Below, piece after piece: positions 1 to 7,022 of a stretch of DNA of 16,072 nt. The DNA lies in NCBI GenBank assembly GCA_023436245.1, contig JAEZJZ010000050.1, forward strand, positions 1 to 16,072, given 5' to 3'. The stretch is from Bacillota bacterium. GTDB taxonomy: Bacteria > Bacillota > UBA994 > UBA5500. Within the stretch, counting starts at the first letter, position 1; the number at the start of each line of letters is the position of its first letter. The notes below the pieces were generated by a model. It was not told the origin of the DNA and did not search any database. It was given only the letters and a program-made list of their open reading frames with translations. Both the position numbers and the translations under genes were made by a program.

Positions 1-73
1 ATCCCCTGCCGGATTGATGGCGCAGTCAGCAGAGTGAAGCAGAAAGGTCCGTCCGTCCCTATTGCCTCAAAAG

Positions 74-102
74 AGCGCCCCGTCTCGGCGAGACGGGGCG
101 CT
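74..102. terminator. Strong hairpin, probable (bidirectional) terminator
   Basis: A perfect 13-bp stem (74-86 with 90-102) encloses a 3-nt loop. On the plus strand the flank is only moderately T-rich (gctgttacttgatt). On the minus strand the stem is followed by CTTTTGAGG. It probably ends whatever transcription unit lies before this window and isolates the rpoE unit. Without the upstream gene its direction is uncertain. Confidence 0.7.
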
Positions 103-587
103 GCTGTTACTTGATTCTCTCCACGAAGGTTGCGACGAACTGAGATAGCTCCGCTTTGGTGTAGCTGCATGCCTGGTGCCTACGGGCGGGTGAGCAAGCG
201 TTCGTCGGTAGCCGTGGCCAGTCCCGGTCGTTTACCTAGCCCTCCCCGCGTCGGTCTCATAAACGCCATCTGAGAACATGCCTGCACCAGATGCCTGCCG
301 AAGTCCGCGTGTCAAAGACGTCCCCCGAACGCTCGTCATATCTCGAGAAAAAGCTAGGCAACCGACTATCCCATACATATAATGAAATTGGTCTTGAGCT
401 GAATTGCTCAAGATACGCATAAATCCGCCGATGGTCATGAGACAATAGAGCGGATAGCTCGGGTATACGCAGCGTGTTCATCGATCCTGGTGGCGGGAAT
501 ACCACCTTCCGCGGTTTCTTGAACTGCAGCGAACTGAACGAAATCCCGTCAGTGCTGTGCACTTAATCATAAAGAGGAGGAAGAGTA
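103..587. other. Non-coding region upstream of rpoE
   Basis: About 485 bases without a credible gene. The open frames here, mostly on the minus strand, have no ribosome-binding site and their translations resemble nothing I know. It holds one candidate sigma-A promoter (355-383) and the rpoE ribosome-binding site (573-580). A short cctacgggcggg at 179-190 looks like a possible decayed copy of the GTAGGGG-type repeat seen elsewhere in the window. Confidence 0.5.
355..383 (+). promoter_or_regulatory. Candidate sigma-A promoter for rpoE
   Basis: TAGGCA (355-360, 4/6 match to TTGACA), a 17-bp spacer, then a perfect TATAAT (378-383). It would give a leader of about 200 nt before rpoE. The -10 is strong and the -35 is only fair. 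Confidence 0.4.
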
Positions 588-1064
588 ATGGAACGCAAGA
601 AGCGGACAGCTCAGACTGAAACTGACATAGCCTTGGCAATACTGAAGGCGCGGCAAGCGCCCATGCACTACCGGGAGCTGATTGCCGAGGTGCTGAACCA
701 GTTGGGAGAGACACCCGCTAACCCTGGATTGCGTTTGGCTCAGATTCATACCGAGATTAATCTGGACAGTCGCTTCGTGTTCATCGGCAAAGGGATGTGG
801 AGTCTGGCCACTTGGTCGCCGAAGACCAATCGCCCGGCAGTACCTGTGCCAAATGAGCGCAATTATCAGCCTAAGCACTCGGACTATGTTTGGGAAGAGA
901 CCGACGAAGAAGAAGACGATGAGAGCGAGTGTTTGGTTCCGGTTGACGACGAGGAAGAACTGGATGAGGATTTCCCGCTGGAAGACGAGGACTCCGACGA
1001 GCCTGCGGAAGAGGAAGATGAGGACGAGCCGGAGGGCAGATTGCGCCGCTTTATGAACAAGTAG
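588..1064 (+). CDS. rpoE: DNA-directed RNA polymerase delta subunit (RpoE)
   Basis: Encodes 158 aa. The delta subunit binds core RNA polymerase, lowers non-specific nucleic-acid binding and speeds recycling; it is known from Bacillota. Residues of about 10-85 form the HARE-HTH (winged-helix) domain, with the typical HYRELIAEVL segment and the end GKGMWSLATW. Residues of about 102-148 form the flexible, highly acidic tail, made largely of Asp/Glu runs that mimic nucleic acid. The protein is a little shorter than the B. subtilis protein (about 173 aa) and ends in an unusual basic patch, RLRRFMNK. The ATG start is fixed by the strong AGAGGAGG at 573-580, 7 nt upstream. It sits directly ahead of pyrG, as in B. 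subtilis, but a hairpin and a separate promoter lie between them. The family assignment is very safe. Confidence 0.95.
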   Translation: MERKKRTAQTETDIALAILKARQAPMHYRELIAEVLNQLGETPANPGLRLAQIHTEINLDSRFVFIGKGMWSLATWSPKTNRPAVPVPNERNYQPKHSDYVWEETDEEEDDESECLVPVDDEEELDEDFPLEDEDSDEPAEEEDEDEPEGRLRRFMNK

Positions 1065-1078
1065 CAAATAGCTGAAAC

Positions 1079-1105
1079 AGCCAGCCAGACGATGTTTGGC
1101 TGGCT
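1079..1105 (+). terminator. Hairpin after rpoE, weak terminator
   Basis: A 9-bp perfect stem, AGCCAGCCA (1079-1087) with TGGCTGGCT (1097-1105), and a 9-nt loop, 15 nt after the rpoE stop. No run of T follows, so it may be Rho-dependent, a weak terminator or a 3'-end stabiliser. It lies upstream of the pyrG promoter, so it is not a pyrG attenuator. Confidence 0.45.
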
Positions 1106-1124
1106 TCGCCAGTTGCCGTCTACC

Positions 1125-1153
1125 TTGACAAGCCCTGGCCTTACGGCTAGAAT
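1125..1153 (+). promoter_or_regulatory. Strong sigma-A promoter for pyrG
   Basis: Perfect TTGACA (1125-1130), a 17-bp spacer and TAGAAT (1148-1153, 5/6). The start should fall near 1160, giving a leader of about 70 nt before the pyrG ATG. This is the best promoter match in the window. Confidence 0.8.
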
Positions 1154-1230
1154 AGGAACGTTGTTTTTGCTGCGGACATGATTAATACTATCGTTGAATT
1201 GAGGCTGAGGAATACGCGGGAGGATTGGCT

Positions 1231-2841
1231 ATGGCGAAATTCATTTTTGTCACTGGCGGTGTTGTCTCTGGCCTCGGCAAGGGCATTACAGCCGCTTCAC
1301 TCGGTCGCTTGTTGAAGGGCCGCGGTGTCAAGGTCACGGTGTTGAAGTTCGACCCATATATCAACGTCGACCCGGGCACGATGAGTCCCTACCAGCATGG
1401 CGAGGTGTTTGTCACTGAAGATGGTGCCGAGGCTGATCTCGATCTCGGACACTACGAACGCTTCATCGACGTCTACGTAGAGAGCATCAACAATGTAACC
1501 ACCGGCAAAGTCTATAAGGCTGTAATCGACAAAGAGCGTCGCGGTGACTACCTCGGCGGCACCGTGCAAGTGATCCCGCACATCACCAATGAGATCAAGG
1601 AACGGATGCATCGGGTGGCCAGGGAACTGGCTGCAGAAGTGGTGATTGTGGAGATTGGCGGCACGGTCGGCGACATCGAGAGCCTGCCCTTCCTGGAAGC
1701 AATTCGTCAAATGCGCACGGAGGTTGGACGTGAGAACGTGATGTATCTGCACGTCACCCTGGTGCCTTTCCTCGGCAAAGCTGGTGAGTTGAAGACCAAA
1801 CCCACGCAGCACAGCGTGAAGGAATTGCGCGGCATCGGTATTCAGCCCGATGTGATTATCTGCCGTAGCGAACGTCCTCTTTCTGAAGACATTAAGGCCA
1901 AACTGGCCCTCTTCTGCGACATTCAGGCCTCCCACGTGATCGAGAACCCTGATGTGCACAGCATCTACGAAGTGCCGTTGATGCTTGAGCGGCAACATCT
2001 CGATGATATCGTGATCGAGCGCCTCGATCTGCCCTGTGGCCCGCCTGACCTCAAAGATTGGCGGGAAATGGTCGCTCAAATCAAGGCCCTGCAGGACGAA
2101 GTCAACATCGCCCTGGTCGGCAAGTATGTTTCCTTGCATGATGCCTACCTTTCAGTGGCGGAAGCGCTGACGCATGCCGGCATTGCCAACAACGTGAAAG
2201 TGAACATCGCTTGGGTTGATTCCGAGCAACTGCAGCAGGATGAACTGCCGCAAGAAGTGCTGAACGCTGACGGCATCATCGTTCCCGGCGGCTTTGGCTA
2301 CCGCGGCATACCCGGAAAAATCACGGCCATCCATCATGCCCTGGCCGTGAAGAAACCAATGTTTGGCGTTTGCCTGGGAATGCAGTGCGCTGTGATCGCT
2401 TTCGCGAAGGACAAGCTCGGCTGGACTGATGCCAATAGCGCCGAGTTCGACCCGGACACGGATCATCCGGTGATCGACCTGATGCCGGAGCAGAAGGACA
2501 TCGCTGATATGGGCGGCACCATGCGTCTTGGCACCTATCCCTGCAAGGTGATGGAGGGGACCAAGGCCTATGCCGCTTACCAGGATGAAGTGATTTACGA
2601 GCGCCACCGCCATCGTTACGAGTTCAGCAACCAGTTCCGCGACCAGTTGGCGGCGGCTGGCTTGGTGATCAGCGGCACCTCGCCCGATGGGCGCCTGGTG
2701 GAAATGGTGGAGGTAGCCGATCATCCCTGGATGGTAGGCGTGCAGTTCCATCCCGAATTCAAGTCTCGCCCGAACCGCGCCCATCCGCTGTTCCGCGATT
2801 TTATCAAGGCAGCGGTGGAGTATCGCCGGAATCAGCAGTAG
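1231..2841 (+). CDS. pyrG: CTP synthase (glutamine-hydrolysing)
   Basis: Encodes 536 aa, the full normal length. It catalyses UTP + ATP + glutamine to CTP, the last step of de novo pyrimidine nucleotide synthesis, in the cytoplasm. The N-terminal amidoligase domain (about 1-266) begins with the P-loop GGVVSGLGKG (Lys17). It contains the EIGGTVGDIE stretch and the KTKPTQHSVKELRGIGIQPD region typical of the family. The C-terminal class I glutamine amidotransferase domain has PGGFGYRG, the nucleophile Cys381 in GVCLGMQ, and the His507/Glu509 pair in GVQFHPEFKSRP. The start is ATG 1231, 7 nt after GGGAGG (1218-1223). An in-frame TTG at 1225 is only 1 nt from that site and is unlikely. It has its own promoter and a strong terminator. 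No catalytic residue is missing. Confidence 0.98.
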   Translation: MAKFIFVTGGVVSGLGKGITAASLGRLLKGRGVKVTVLKFDPYINVDPGTMSPYQHGEVFVTEDGAEADLDLGHYERFIDVYVESINNVTTGKVYKAVIDKERRGDYLGGTVQVIPHITNEIKERMHRVARELAAEVVIVEIGGTVGDIESLPFLEAIRQMRTEVGRENVMYLHVTLVPFLGKAGELKTKPTQHSVKELRGIGIQPDVIICRSERPLSEDIKAKLALFCDIQASHVIENPDVHSIYEVPLMLERQHLDDIVIERLDLPCGPPDLKDWREMVAQIKALQDEVNIALVGKYVSLHDAYLSVAEALTHAGIANNVKVNIAWVDSEQLQQDELPQEVLNADGIIVPGGFGYRGIPGKITAIHHALAVKKPMFGVCLGMQCAVIAFAKDKLGWTDANSAEFDPDTDHPVIDLMPEQKDIADMGGTMRLGTYPCKVMEGTKAYAAYQDEVIYERHRHRYEFSNQFRDQLAAAGLVISGTSPDGRLVEMVEVADHPWMVGVQFHPEFKSRPNRAHPLFRDFIKAAVEYRRNQQ

Positions 2842-2856
2842 CCCCGCGCGTAACAA

Positions 2857-2895
2857 AGCCCCCTCGGCCATCCGGCCAAGGGGGCTCTTCTATCT
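2857..2895. terminator. Intrinsic terminator shared by pyrG and the convergent protease gene
   Basis: A 13-bp stem (2857-2869 with 2874-2886, one C-A mismatch) with a 4-nt loop, followed on the plus strand by CTTCTATCTC. On the minus strand the stem is followed by TTGTTACG. It stands between convergent genes, so it probably serves both. Confidence 0.85.
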
Positions 2896-2923
2896 CCCGT
2901 CATAAATGGGGCTTTCCCTGTGC

Positions 2924-2949
2924 TGTCATCCTGAGCTTGCGAAGGATCT
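2924..2949 (+). repeat. Dispersed TGTCATYCTGAGC-type repeat, copy 1
   Basis: Starts TGTCATCCTGAGC, continues ttgcgaaggatct. A related, longer copy lies on the opposite strand at 10798-10846 (TGTCATTCTGAGC ... GAAGAATCC). I recall such elements as common intergenic repeats in several phyla. This copy is in the gap between pyrG and the minus-strand protease. Confidence 0.5.
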
Positions 2950-2990
2950 ACTCCGAACCCCCCACCGCTCCAACATCCATGCCGTGTTTC

Positions 2991-4415
2991 TTAAGCCCCA
3001 ATCAAAGACCGTCCCAGCCACCGATTGACGCCCAGGCGTTCAGTCATGATTCTGCCCATCAGCCAGGAGCGGGCTGCATTCACCATCTGTTGGTTGGCGG
3101 CTGCCACTGCCTGCTCGACCAACATGTCGTTGATCAGCATTTGCGTCCAACCGTCACAGATTCCATCACTCACCGGGTCTTCGTCCCGCAGTTGGGCCTG
3201 CTTCACTGCGGCTAGCGTGGCTTGATCATATTTCCCGTTGATTTCTCCCCGATAGAATGAGAGCTCCGCCAGCGCCTCCTGCAACCTTTGTACCGCCTCA
3301 CCCTGCAGGCCGGGGTAAAGCGTTCCGCTCTCCGTGAGCAGAGGTATATCACCCGTGTTTGGGGAAATAACCAAGTCCGGCTCCAGGCCGACCGCCTGAA
3401 TCTGAGTGCCATCCGGCGTGAAGAATTCGGCCGTGGTGATTTTCATGGCGCCGTAACGGCCGTCATCACCCAGTTCATAGATGTCCTGCATCACGCCCTT
3501 GCCATAGGTGCGTTCACCGATTAACTTGCTGTCAGTGCGATCGGCGATGGCGCCAGCCAAGACCTCCGCTGCACTGGCACTCCATTCATTGACCAAGACT
3601 GCCATCGGCAGACCGAGACCTGGCCCGGCCACCGTTACCTCTTCTTCATAACCATCGCGGTCAACCAGGCGCAGAATAGCTCCCGCCGGGACCAGCAGAG
3701 CGGCTACGTCAACCACCGACTGCATCAGGCCGCCAGGATTGTCTCTCAGATCCACAATCAGCGCCCGCATGCCCTGCGCGTTCATCTGCTGTAGGGCATC
3801 CTGCAGTTCTTGTGCGGTGTTCTCTCCGAAGGAACTGAGATAGACATGACCGATGCCGCCGGTGAGCATTGACCAGGCGACTGTTGGTTGGTGAATGACT
3901 GCTCGTTCGATCAGTAGGGTGCGCGATGAGCCATTATGCACGATCTCAACCCGCACCTCGGTACCGGCTTCGCCCCCCAGTGCCTGTTGCAGTTGTTCCA
4001 GACTAAGGCCAGTGAGCGACACATTTCCGGCCCGGAGGAGAATATCCCCAGCCACCACACCGGCTCGCTCCGCCGGGCTTCCGGGCAGCACCGATTGTAC
4101 TTGCCAGAGGTTTCCCTCGGTTAACTGTACGACTACCCCAAGACCTGCCCGCTCTGATGTAACTTCGGCCAGAAAATCCGCATATTCTTCCGGCGTGAAG
4201 TATTCCGAGTAGGGGTCGTCCAATGACTGCATCAGACCATTCAGCGCTCCCGCGATCAGGCTGTCCTGGTCAACCTGACCCAGGAAGCGCTCGTTGATTA
4301 AGTCCAGCACATCGTGCAGGACGCGCAGATCATCGTCCGGGGGAGCTGCAGAAGCGCCTACACTCCCGGCCAGAGTAAGCCCGATGATTAGCAGGAATGT
4401 GACTAGCTTCTTCAT
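2991..4415 (-). CDS. C-terminal processing protease (S41 family, CtpA/CtpB type)
   Basis: Encodes 474 aa. Order of parts: Sec signal peptide (about 1-23, MKKLVTFLLIIGLTLAGSVG then ASA|AP), helical N-terminal segment (30-85), PDZ domain (about 88-172, with GLGVVVQL and PGSPAERAGVVAGD), S41 protease core (about 175-352), then a C-terminal peptidoglycan-binding-1-like repeat (about 366-428, GEAVQRLQEAL ... INGKYDQATLAAVK). The Ser-Lys-Gln triad is Ser281 (SASAAE), Lys306 (TYGKG) and Gln310, with the same 25- and 4-residue spacing as in B. subtilis CtpB. It should act outside the membrane, cleaving the C-terminal parts of exported substrates. CtpB in B. subtilis acts in sporulation signalling; whether this one does is inference. 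The ATG is set by AAAGGTGG (complement of 4422-4429), 6 nt upstream. It is transcribed alone, convergent with pyrG. Confidence 0.92.
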   Translation of the reverse strand: MKKLVTFLLIIGLTLAGSVGASAAPPDDDLRVLHDVLDLINERFLGQVDQDSLIAGALNGLMQSLDDPYSEYFTPEEYADFLAEVTSERAGLGVVVQLTEGNLWQVQSVLPGSPAERAGVVAGDILLRAGNVSLTGLSLEQLQQALGGEAGTEVRVEIVHNGSSRTLLIERAVIHQPTVAWSMLTGGIGHVYLSSFGENTAQELQDALQQMNAQGMRALIVDLRDNPGGLMQSVVDVAALLVPAGAILRLVDRDGYEEEVTVAGPGLGLPMAVLVNEWSASAAEVLAGAIADRTDSKLIGERTYGKGVMQDIYELGDDGRYGAMKITTAEFFTPDGTQIQAVGLEPDLVISPNTGDIPLLTESGTLYPGLQGEAVQRLQEALAELSFYRGEINGKYDQATLAAVKQAQLRDEDPVSDGICDGWTQMLINDMLVEQAVAAANQQMVNAARSWLMGRIMTERLGVNRWLGRSLIGA

Positions 4416-4436
4416 GGTCTACCACCTTTCTGTTCG

Positions 4437-4463
4437 CCCGTAGGGGTCGCATGCATGCGACCC
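4437..4463 (+). repeat. CATG-centred palindromic repeat, copy A
   Basis: Unit: CCCGTAGGGG leading into a perfect 20-bp palindrome, GGGTCGCATGCATGCGACCC (4444-4463). The whole 27 bases recur exactly, in reverse orientation, at 12312-12338. It lies just upstream of the ribosome-binding site of the minus-strand protease, so it may form a hairpin in that leader. Confidence 0.85.
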
Positions 4464-4524
4464 GCTCTCTCATACGATTTGCTGCCATTAAAGGATAAAT
4501 TGAACAACTATACCATGCTGTAGA

Positions 4525-4587
4525 GGGACTGCGGGACGGTTCTGCTGTCCCGTGTTCAGCCGAGACAGAGAACCGTCCCACTGTCCC
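4525..4587. repeat. Long REP-like hairpin with GGGACGGTTCT arms
   Basis: GGGACGGTTCT (4533-4543) and its complement AGAACCGTCCC (4569-4579) extend inward by CTGTC/GACAG with a single bulged G. They extend outward, across a 3x3 internal loop, by GGGAC (4525-4529)/GTCCC (4583-4587). The loop is about 14 nt. I recall GGGACGGTTCT...TGTCCC motifs as dispersed repeats in Bacillota genomes, often linked to REP-type Y1 transposases, but no transposase is in this window. It lies in the divergent gap 4416-4843. Confidence 0.75.
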
Positions 4588-4780
4588 GTTTGCGTTGCGC
4601 GTGATGCTCCGCAATGGTCCCCAACAATCTCCCTATGCGCACAACAACACTACCTATTACTCAACATTCGCCACAGCGGCGCGGATTTCCTGCGATTTCG
4701 CCTCTCAGCCTGATTGACTGCATTAGTATTGAAGGGATAGGTTTGCACACTGTGGAATAGATATTAGGTGACTAATCGGG
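4588..4780. other. Non-coding part of the divergent intergenic region
   Basis: The gap 4416-4843 separates the minus-strand protease from the plus-strand peptidase-like gene. Beyond the repeats at 4437-4463 and 4525-4587, I see no gene in this part. TTGAAG (4729-4734) with TGGAAT (4753-4758) at 18 bp could be a weak plus-strand promoter, but I would not rely on it. Confidence 0.4.
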
Positions 4781-4812
4781 CCTGTCCCGCGCTCAGCGCG
4801 TTCTTGGACAGG
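4781..4812 (+). promoter_or_regulatory. Leader hairpin before the peptidase-like gene
   Basis: An outer stem CCTGTCC (4781-4787) with GGACAGG (4806-4812), and an inner stem CGCGCT (4788-4793) with AGCGCG (4795-4800), with a 5-nt bulge ttctt on the 3' side. It ends 15 nt before the AAAGGAG of the next gene. No T-run follows, so it is not an obvious terminator. Its role is unknown. Confidence 0.45.
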
Positions 4813-4843
4813 TGGTCAAAGGCGGGCAAAGGAGTGAACTGAG

Positions 4844-6184
4844 TTGGATTTTGACACCCTTCGCCAACGAGCAGAAGCCTTTATGCAAAAGCTCTATCGC
4901 GCTCTCTATCAACGGCATACCGGTCAGTTGTCTGACATCCCATTACGGCAAGTTTACGATGCCCCCGGCATTTTCACTCGCGATGCCATTCTCGAGCTGC
5001 AAGAGATGCAGACAAAGGCTTCTGGGGAGGAGCGCCAGCGACTGACGCTCGTCTGGGCCTTTCTGATTGAAGGCTATCTCCGGTTGAATGCGGCCGACTT
5101 TGACGAAGAGTTGGCCAAGCACTACGACGAACTGACCCAGAGCGGCGCTTGGGCTCGCCACGATGCCCTCAATGCCTACCCGGCAGCCATTAAGCCCGCA
5201 TCAGCCGAGCAGTCTGAACAGCTGCTGGCGCTTTACCAGGAACGCTGGGAGACGATCGGAGCCAGCTTGGAACTGGTTGGACTCGATCTAATCTCGTATC
5301 TGGGGATGACTTCGGGCAGTGATCCGCTGCAGTTGTGTGCGCAGGCGACTGACTATTTAGCTGCTACCGAAGCAGAGTACTATGCCGATTTCGCCCGCTA
5401 CGGCGGTCAGCCCGGCTCCATTCAGGGTCGCAACGATTTGGAGCGGTTGCTGGCTGCCCCGCAGTTTGCCTCCGGCTTCCCTGAGGCAGAGCACGTGCCG
5501 ACGATCGAGGATACCCTTTATCATCTGGGAATTGACGTCACTCGCCAGCCAAACCTGGCGCTCGAAATCAACCGCTCTCTGCACCCCGGCTCGGCCATGG
5601 CGTTTCCCCTGCGTGTGCCGGAGGAGATCTATCTGGTTGTTTCCCCGGCTGGTGGCTTGAATGCCTACGAGCAGTTCCTGCGCGTCACCGGGATGATCAT
5701 GCCAAAGCTCTTGCTTTCGCCTAAGCACCCTTGGGCCGAACGTCGTCTATCCTACCACAGCGTCGCTGAGGCCTACGGTGAGCTATTTGCCGGATTGCTC
5801 GGCAATAGCACTTGGTTGGTTGATCTGCTCAACCTGGATGAAGTGGTCGGCGACTTCGTCGACTTCTATCGCTTCCGTCGTCTCTATCACCTGCGCCGCG
5901 CTGCCGCTCGCTTGATCCACTTGGTCAATCGAGCCCGCGGGCAGGATGACTATGCCGCCATCTTTGAGAACGCCCTTGGCATTTGCCATTCCCAGGATTC
6001 CCTCTGGCTGGACATGGGTTGGCAGCGCCGCGCTCTTCCCACCTGGCAGGGTCTGCAGCAGGGCTTGCAGCTGGAATCCAGCTTGCAGAGCAAGTACGGG
6101 CCAGCCTGGTATCGTAACCAATCCGCCACCGCCCGTCTGCGCCAGCTCTGGGCCAGCGGCGAGCTCGACCCGACGCTGTCTTAG
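4844..6184 (+). CDS. M3-metallopeptidase-like protein without the zinc-binding motif
   Basis: Encodes 446 aa, no signal peptide or membrane helix, so probably cytoplasmic. The C-terminal half matches, from memory, the layout of a branch of M3-like (oligoendopeptidase F-related) proteins. The matched elements are a DLERLLAAPQFASGFP segment, LGIDVTRQPN, then RVPEEIYLVVSPAGGLNAYEQF, then SVAEAYGELFAGLL. In active relatives the GG...F block runs straight into HEAGH, the zinc site. Here that position reads LRVTG (residues 279-283), so both His ligands and the catalytic Glu are gone. Glu309 in SVAEAY, the position of the third zinc ligand, remains. The frame is intact, so this is more likely a pseudoenzyme (binding or regulatory role) than a decaying gene. 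The TTG start is 9 nt after AAAGGAG (4828-4834). No terminator separates it from pcp 113 bp on. Confidence 0.7.
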   Translation: MDFDTLRQRAEAFMQKLYRALYQRHTGQLSDIPLRQVYDAPGIFTRDAILELQEMQTKASGEERQRLTLVWAFLIEGYLRLNAADFDEELAKHYDELTQSGAWARHDALNAYPAAIKPASAEQSEQLLALYQERWETIGASLELVGLDLISYLGMTSGSDPLQLCAQATDYLAATEAEYYADFARYGGQPGSIQGRNDLERLLAAPQFASGFPEAEHVPTIEDTLYHLGIDVTRQPNLALEINRSLHPGSAMAFPLRVPEEIYLVVSPAGGLNAYEQFLRVTGMIMPKLLLSPKHPWAERRLSYHSVAEAYGELFAGLLGNSTWLVDLLNLDEVVGDFVDFYRFRRLYHLRRAAARLIHLVNRARGQDDYAAIFENALGICHSQDSLWLDMGWQRRALPTWQGLQQGLQLESSLQSKYGPAWYRNQSATARLRQLWASGELDPTLS

Positions 6185-6228
6185 CGTCACCAAAGCCACA
6201 TGCATGCTGCTCAATCTATCCTCTGTAG

Positions 6229-6248
6229 CGGCTCGGCATGCCGAGCCG
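6229..6248. repeat. Palindromic repeat, variant copy (GGCATGCC centre)
   Basis: Perfect 20-bp palindrome CGGCTCGGCATGCCGAGCCG, preceded by TGTAG, so it resembles the GTAGGGG-plus-palindrome family at 4437, 6995, 12312 and 12356 but with a different core. It lies in the gap between the peptidase-like gene and pcp and would form a strong hairpin without a T-tract. Confidence 0.65.
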
Positions 6249-6297
6249 ATCTCACCTAATCCACAAAACACATCAACACAACACGGAGGTGTCCCCA

Positions 6298-6906
6298 TTG
6301 AAAATCCTACTCACCGGCTTCGAGCCCTTTGGCGGCGAAGCAATCAACCCCGCGCTTGAATCCGTCAAGCAACTGCACGGCACCACCATCGCCGGCGCCG
6401 AGGTGACCAGCCTCGAACTCCCCGTCAGTTGGGAGAACGCCTTGCCCAAGGTAATCGCTGCTATCAATGAACTGTCCCCTGACGTGGTAGTCTCCGTTGG
6501 CCAGGCCGGCGGCCGGGCCAAGGTGACTCCCGAATACGTTGGCATCAATACCATGAACGGCAAGGACAACTATGAGGTGCAGAAGAAGGACCACCGCATC
6601 GATCCCGACGGAGTGGACGGGCACTTCTCTACCCTGCCCGTGCTGCAGATGGTCTCTGCCATGCAGGCCGCCGGCATCCCCGCCGCCGTCTCCTATACCG
6701 CTGGCACCTACCTCTGCAACTACCTGGCCTACTCGGTGCCCCATTACATCATCGGCAACAAGCTGCCGATCAAGGCAGGCTTCATCCACATTCCGTTCCT
6801 GCCAGAGCAGGCGAACACCAAACCAGCCGCCACCCCTAGCCTTCCCCTGGCCACCATCGTCGATGGACTACGGGAGTGCATCCGGGTGATCGCGGAGCAA
6901 GCCTAA
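6298..6906 (+). CDS. pcp: Pyrrolidone-carboxylate (pyroglutamyl) peptidase
   Basis: Encodes 202 aa, the usual length for the C15 cysteine peptidase family. It removes N-terminal pyroglutamate from peptides in the cytoplasm. The N-terminus KILLTGFEPFGGEAINPALE is the family signature. The catalytic triad is visible: Glu79 (TPEYVGIN), Cys140 (SYTAGTYLCNYL) and His164 (GFIHIPFLPEQ). The Cys-His spacing of 24 equals that of the Bacillus enzyme. The start is TTG 6298, 6 nt after GGAGGTG (6285-6291). The frame runs open further upstream to an ATG at 6238 inside the palindromic repeat, but that has no ribosome-binding site and would add 20 residues foreign to the family. It is possibly cotranscribed with the preceding peptidase-like gene, which would fit a peptide-turnover role. 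It ends in an intrinsic terminator. Confidence 0.95.
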   Translation: MKILLTGFEPFGGEAINPALESVKQLHGTTIAGAEVTSLELPVSWENALPKVIAAINELSPDVVVSVGQAGGRAKVTPEYVGINTMNGKDNYEVQKKDHRIDPDGVDGHFSTLPVLQMVSAMQAAGIPAAVSYTAGTYLCNYLAYSVPHYIIGNKLPIKAGFIHIPFLPEQANTKPAATPSLPLATIVDGLRECIRVIAEQA

Positions 6907-6922
6907 CCCAACACCTGATTCC

Positions 6923-6951
6923 AAACGGCACCTCTCGGGGTGCCGTTTTCC
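6923..6951 (+). terminator. Intrinsic terminator of pcp
   Basis: AACGGCACC (6924-6932) pairs with GGTGCCGTT (6939-6947) around a 6-nt loop. TTTTCC follows, starting at the end of the stem. It begins 17 nt after the pcp stop. Confidence 0.9.
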
Positions 6952-6994
6952 CTCGGCTGATACATGCCGTTATGCGAAACAGGTAGTTAGCGTG

Positions 6995-7022
6995 CCGTAG
7001 GGGCGCCATGCATGGCGCCCCT
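6995..7022 (+). repeat. CATG-centred palindromic repeat, copy B
   Basis: CCGTAGGGG leads into a perfect 24-bp palindrome (6999-7022) whose core is GGGCGCCATGCATGGCGCCC. Same layout as copy A but with compensating changes in the arms, so pairing is kept while the sequence differs. Confidence 0.85.

Noticed and set aside
179..190. cctacgggcggg as a sixth copy of the palindromic repeat
   Set aside because: Only the lead is recognisable; no palindrome follows.
232..562. Minus-strand frames of 68 and 101 codons upstream of rpoE
   Set aside because: No ribosome-binding site or family likeness; they overlap each other and a likely promoter region.
567..1067. 166-codon minus-strand frame opposite rpoE
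   Set aside because: The hydrophobic, Phe/Leu/Val-rich translation comes from reading the acidic GAN codons of rpoE backwards.
1225..1233. TTG start for pyrG two codons upstream
   Set aside because: Only 1 nt from the GGGAGG; the ATG at 1231 has normal spacing.
1297..2139. 280-codon minus-strand frame opposite pyrG
   Set aside because: Antisense shadow of a certain gene; no ribosome-binding site, and the His/Leu/Gln-rich translation resembles no family.
6238..6297. N-terminal extension of pcp from ATG 6238
   Set aside because: The ATG lies in a palindromic repeat without a ribosome-binding site; the family starts at KILLTGFEPFGG, behind GGAGGTG.
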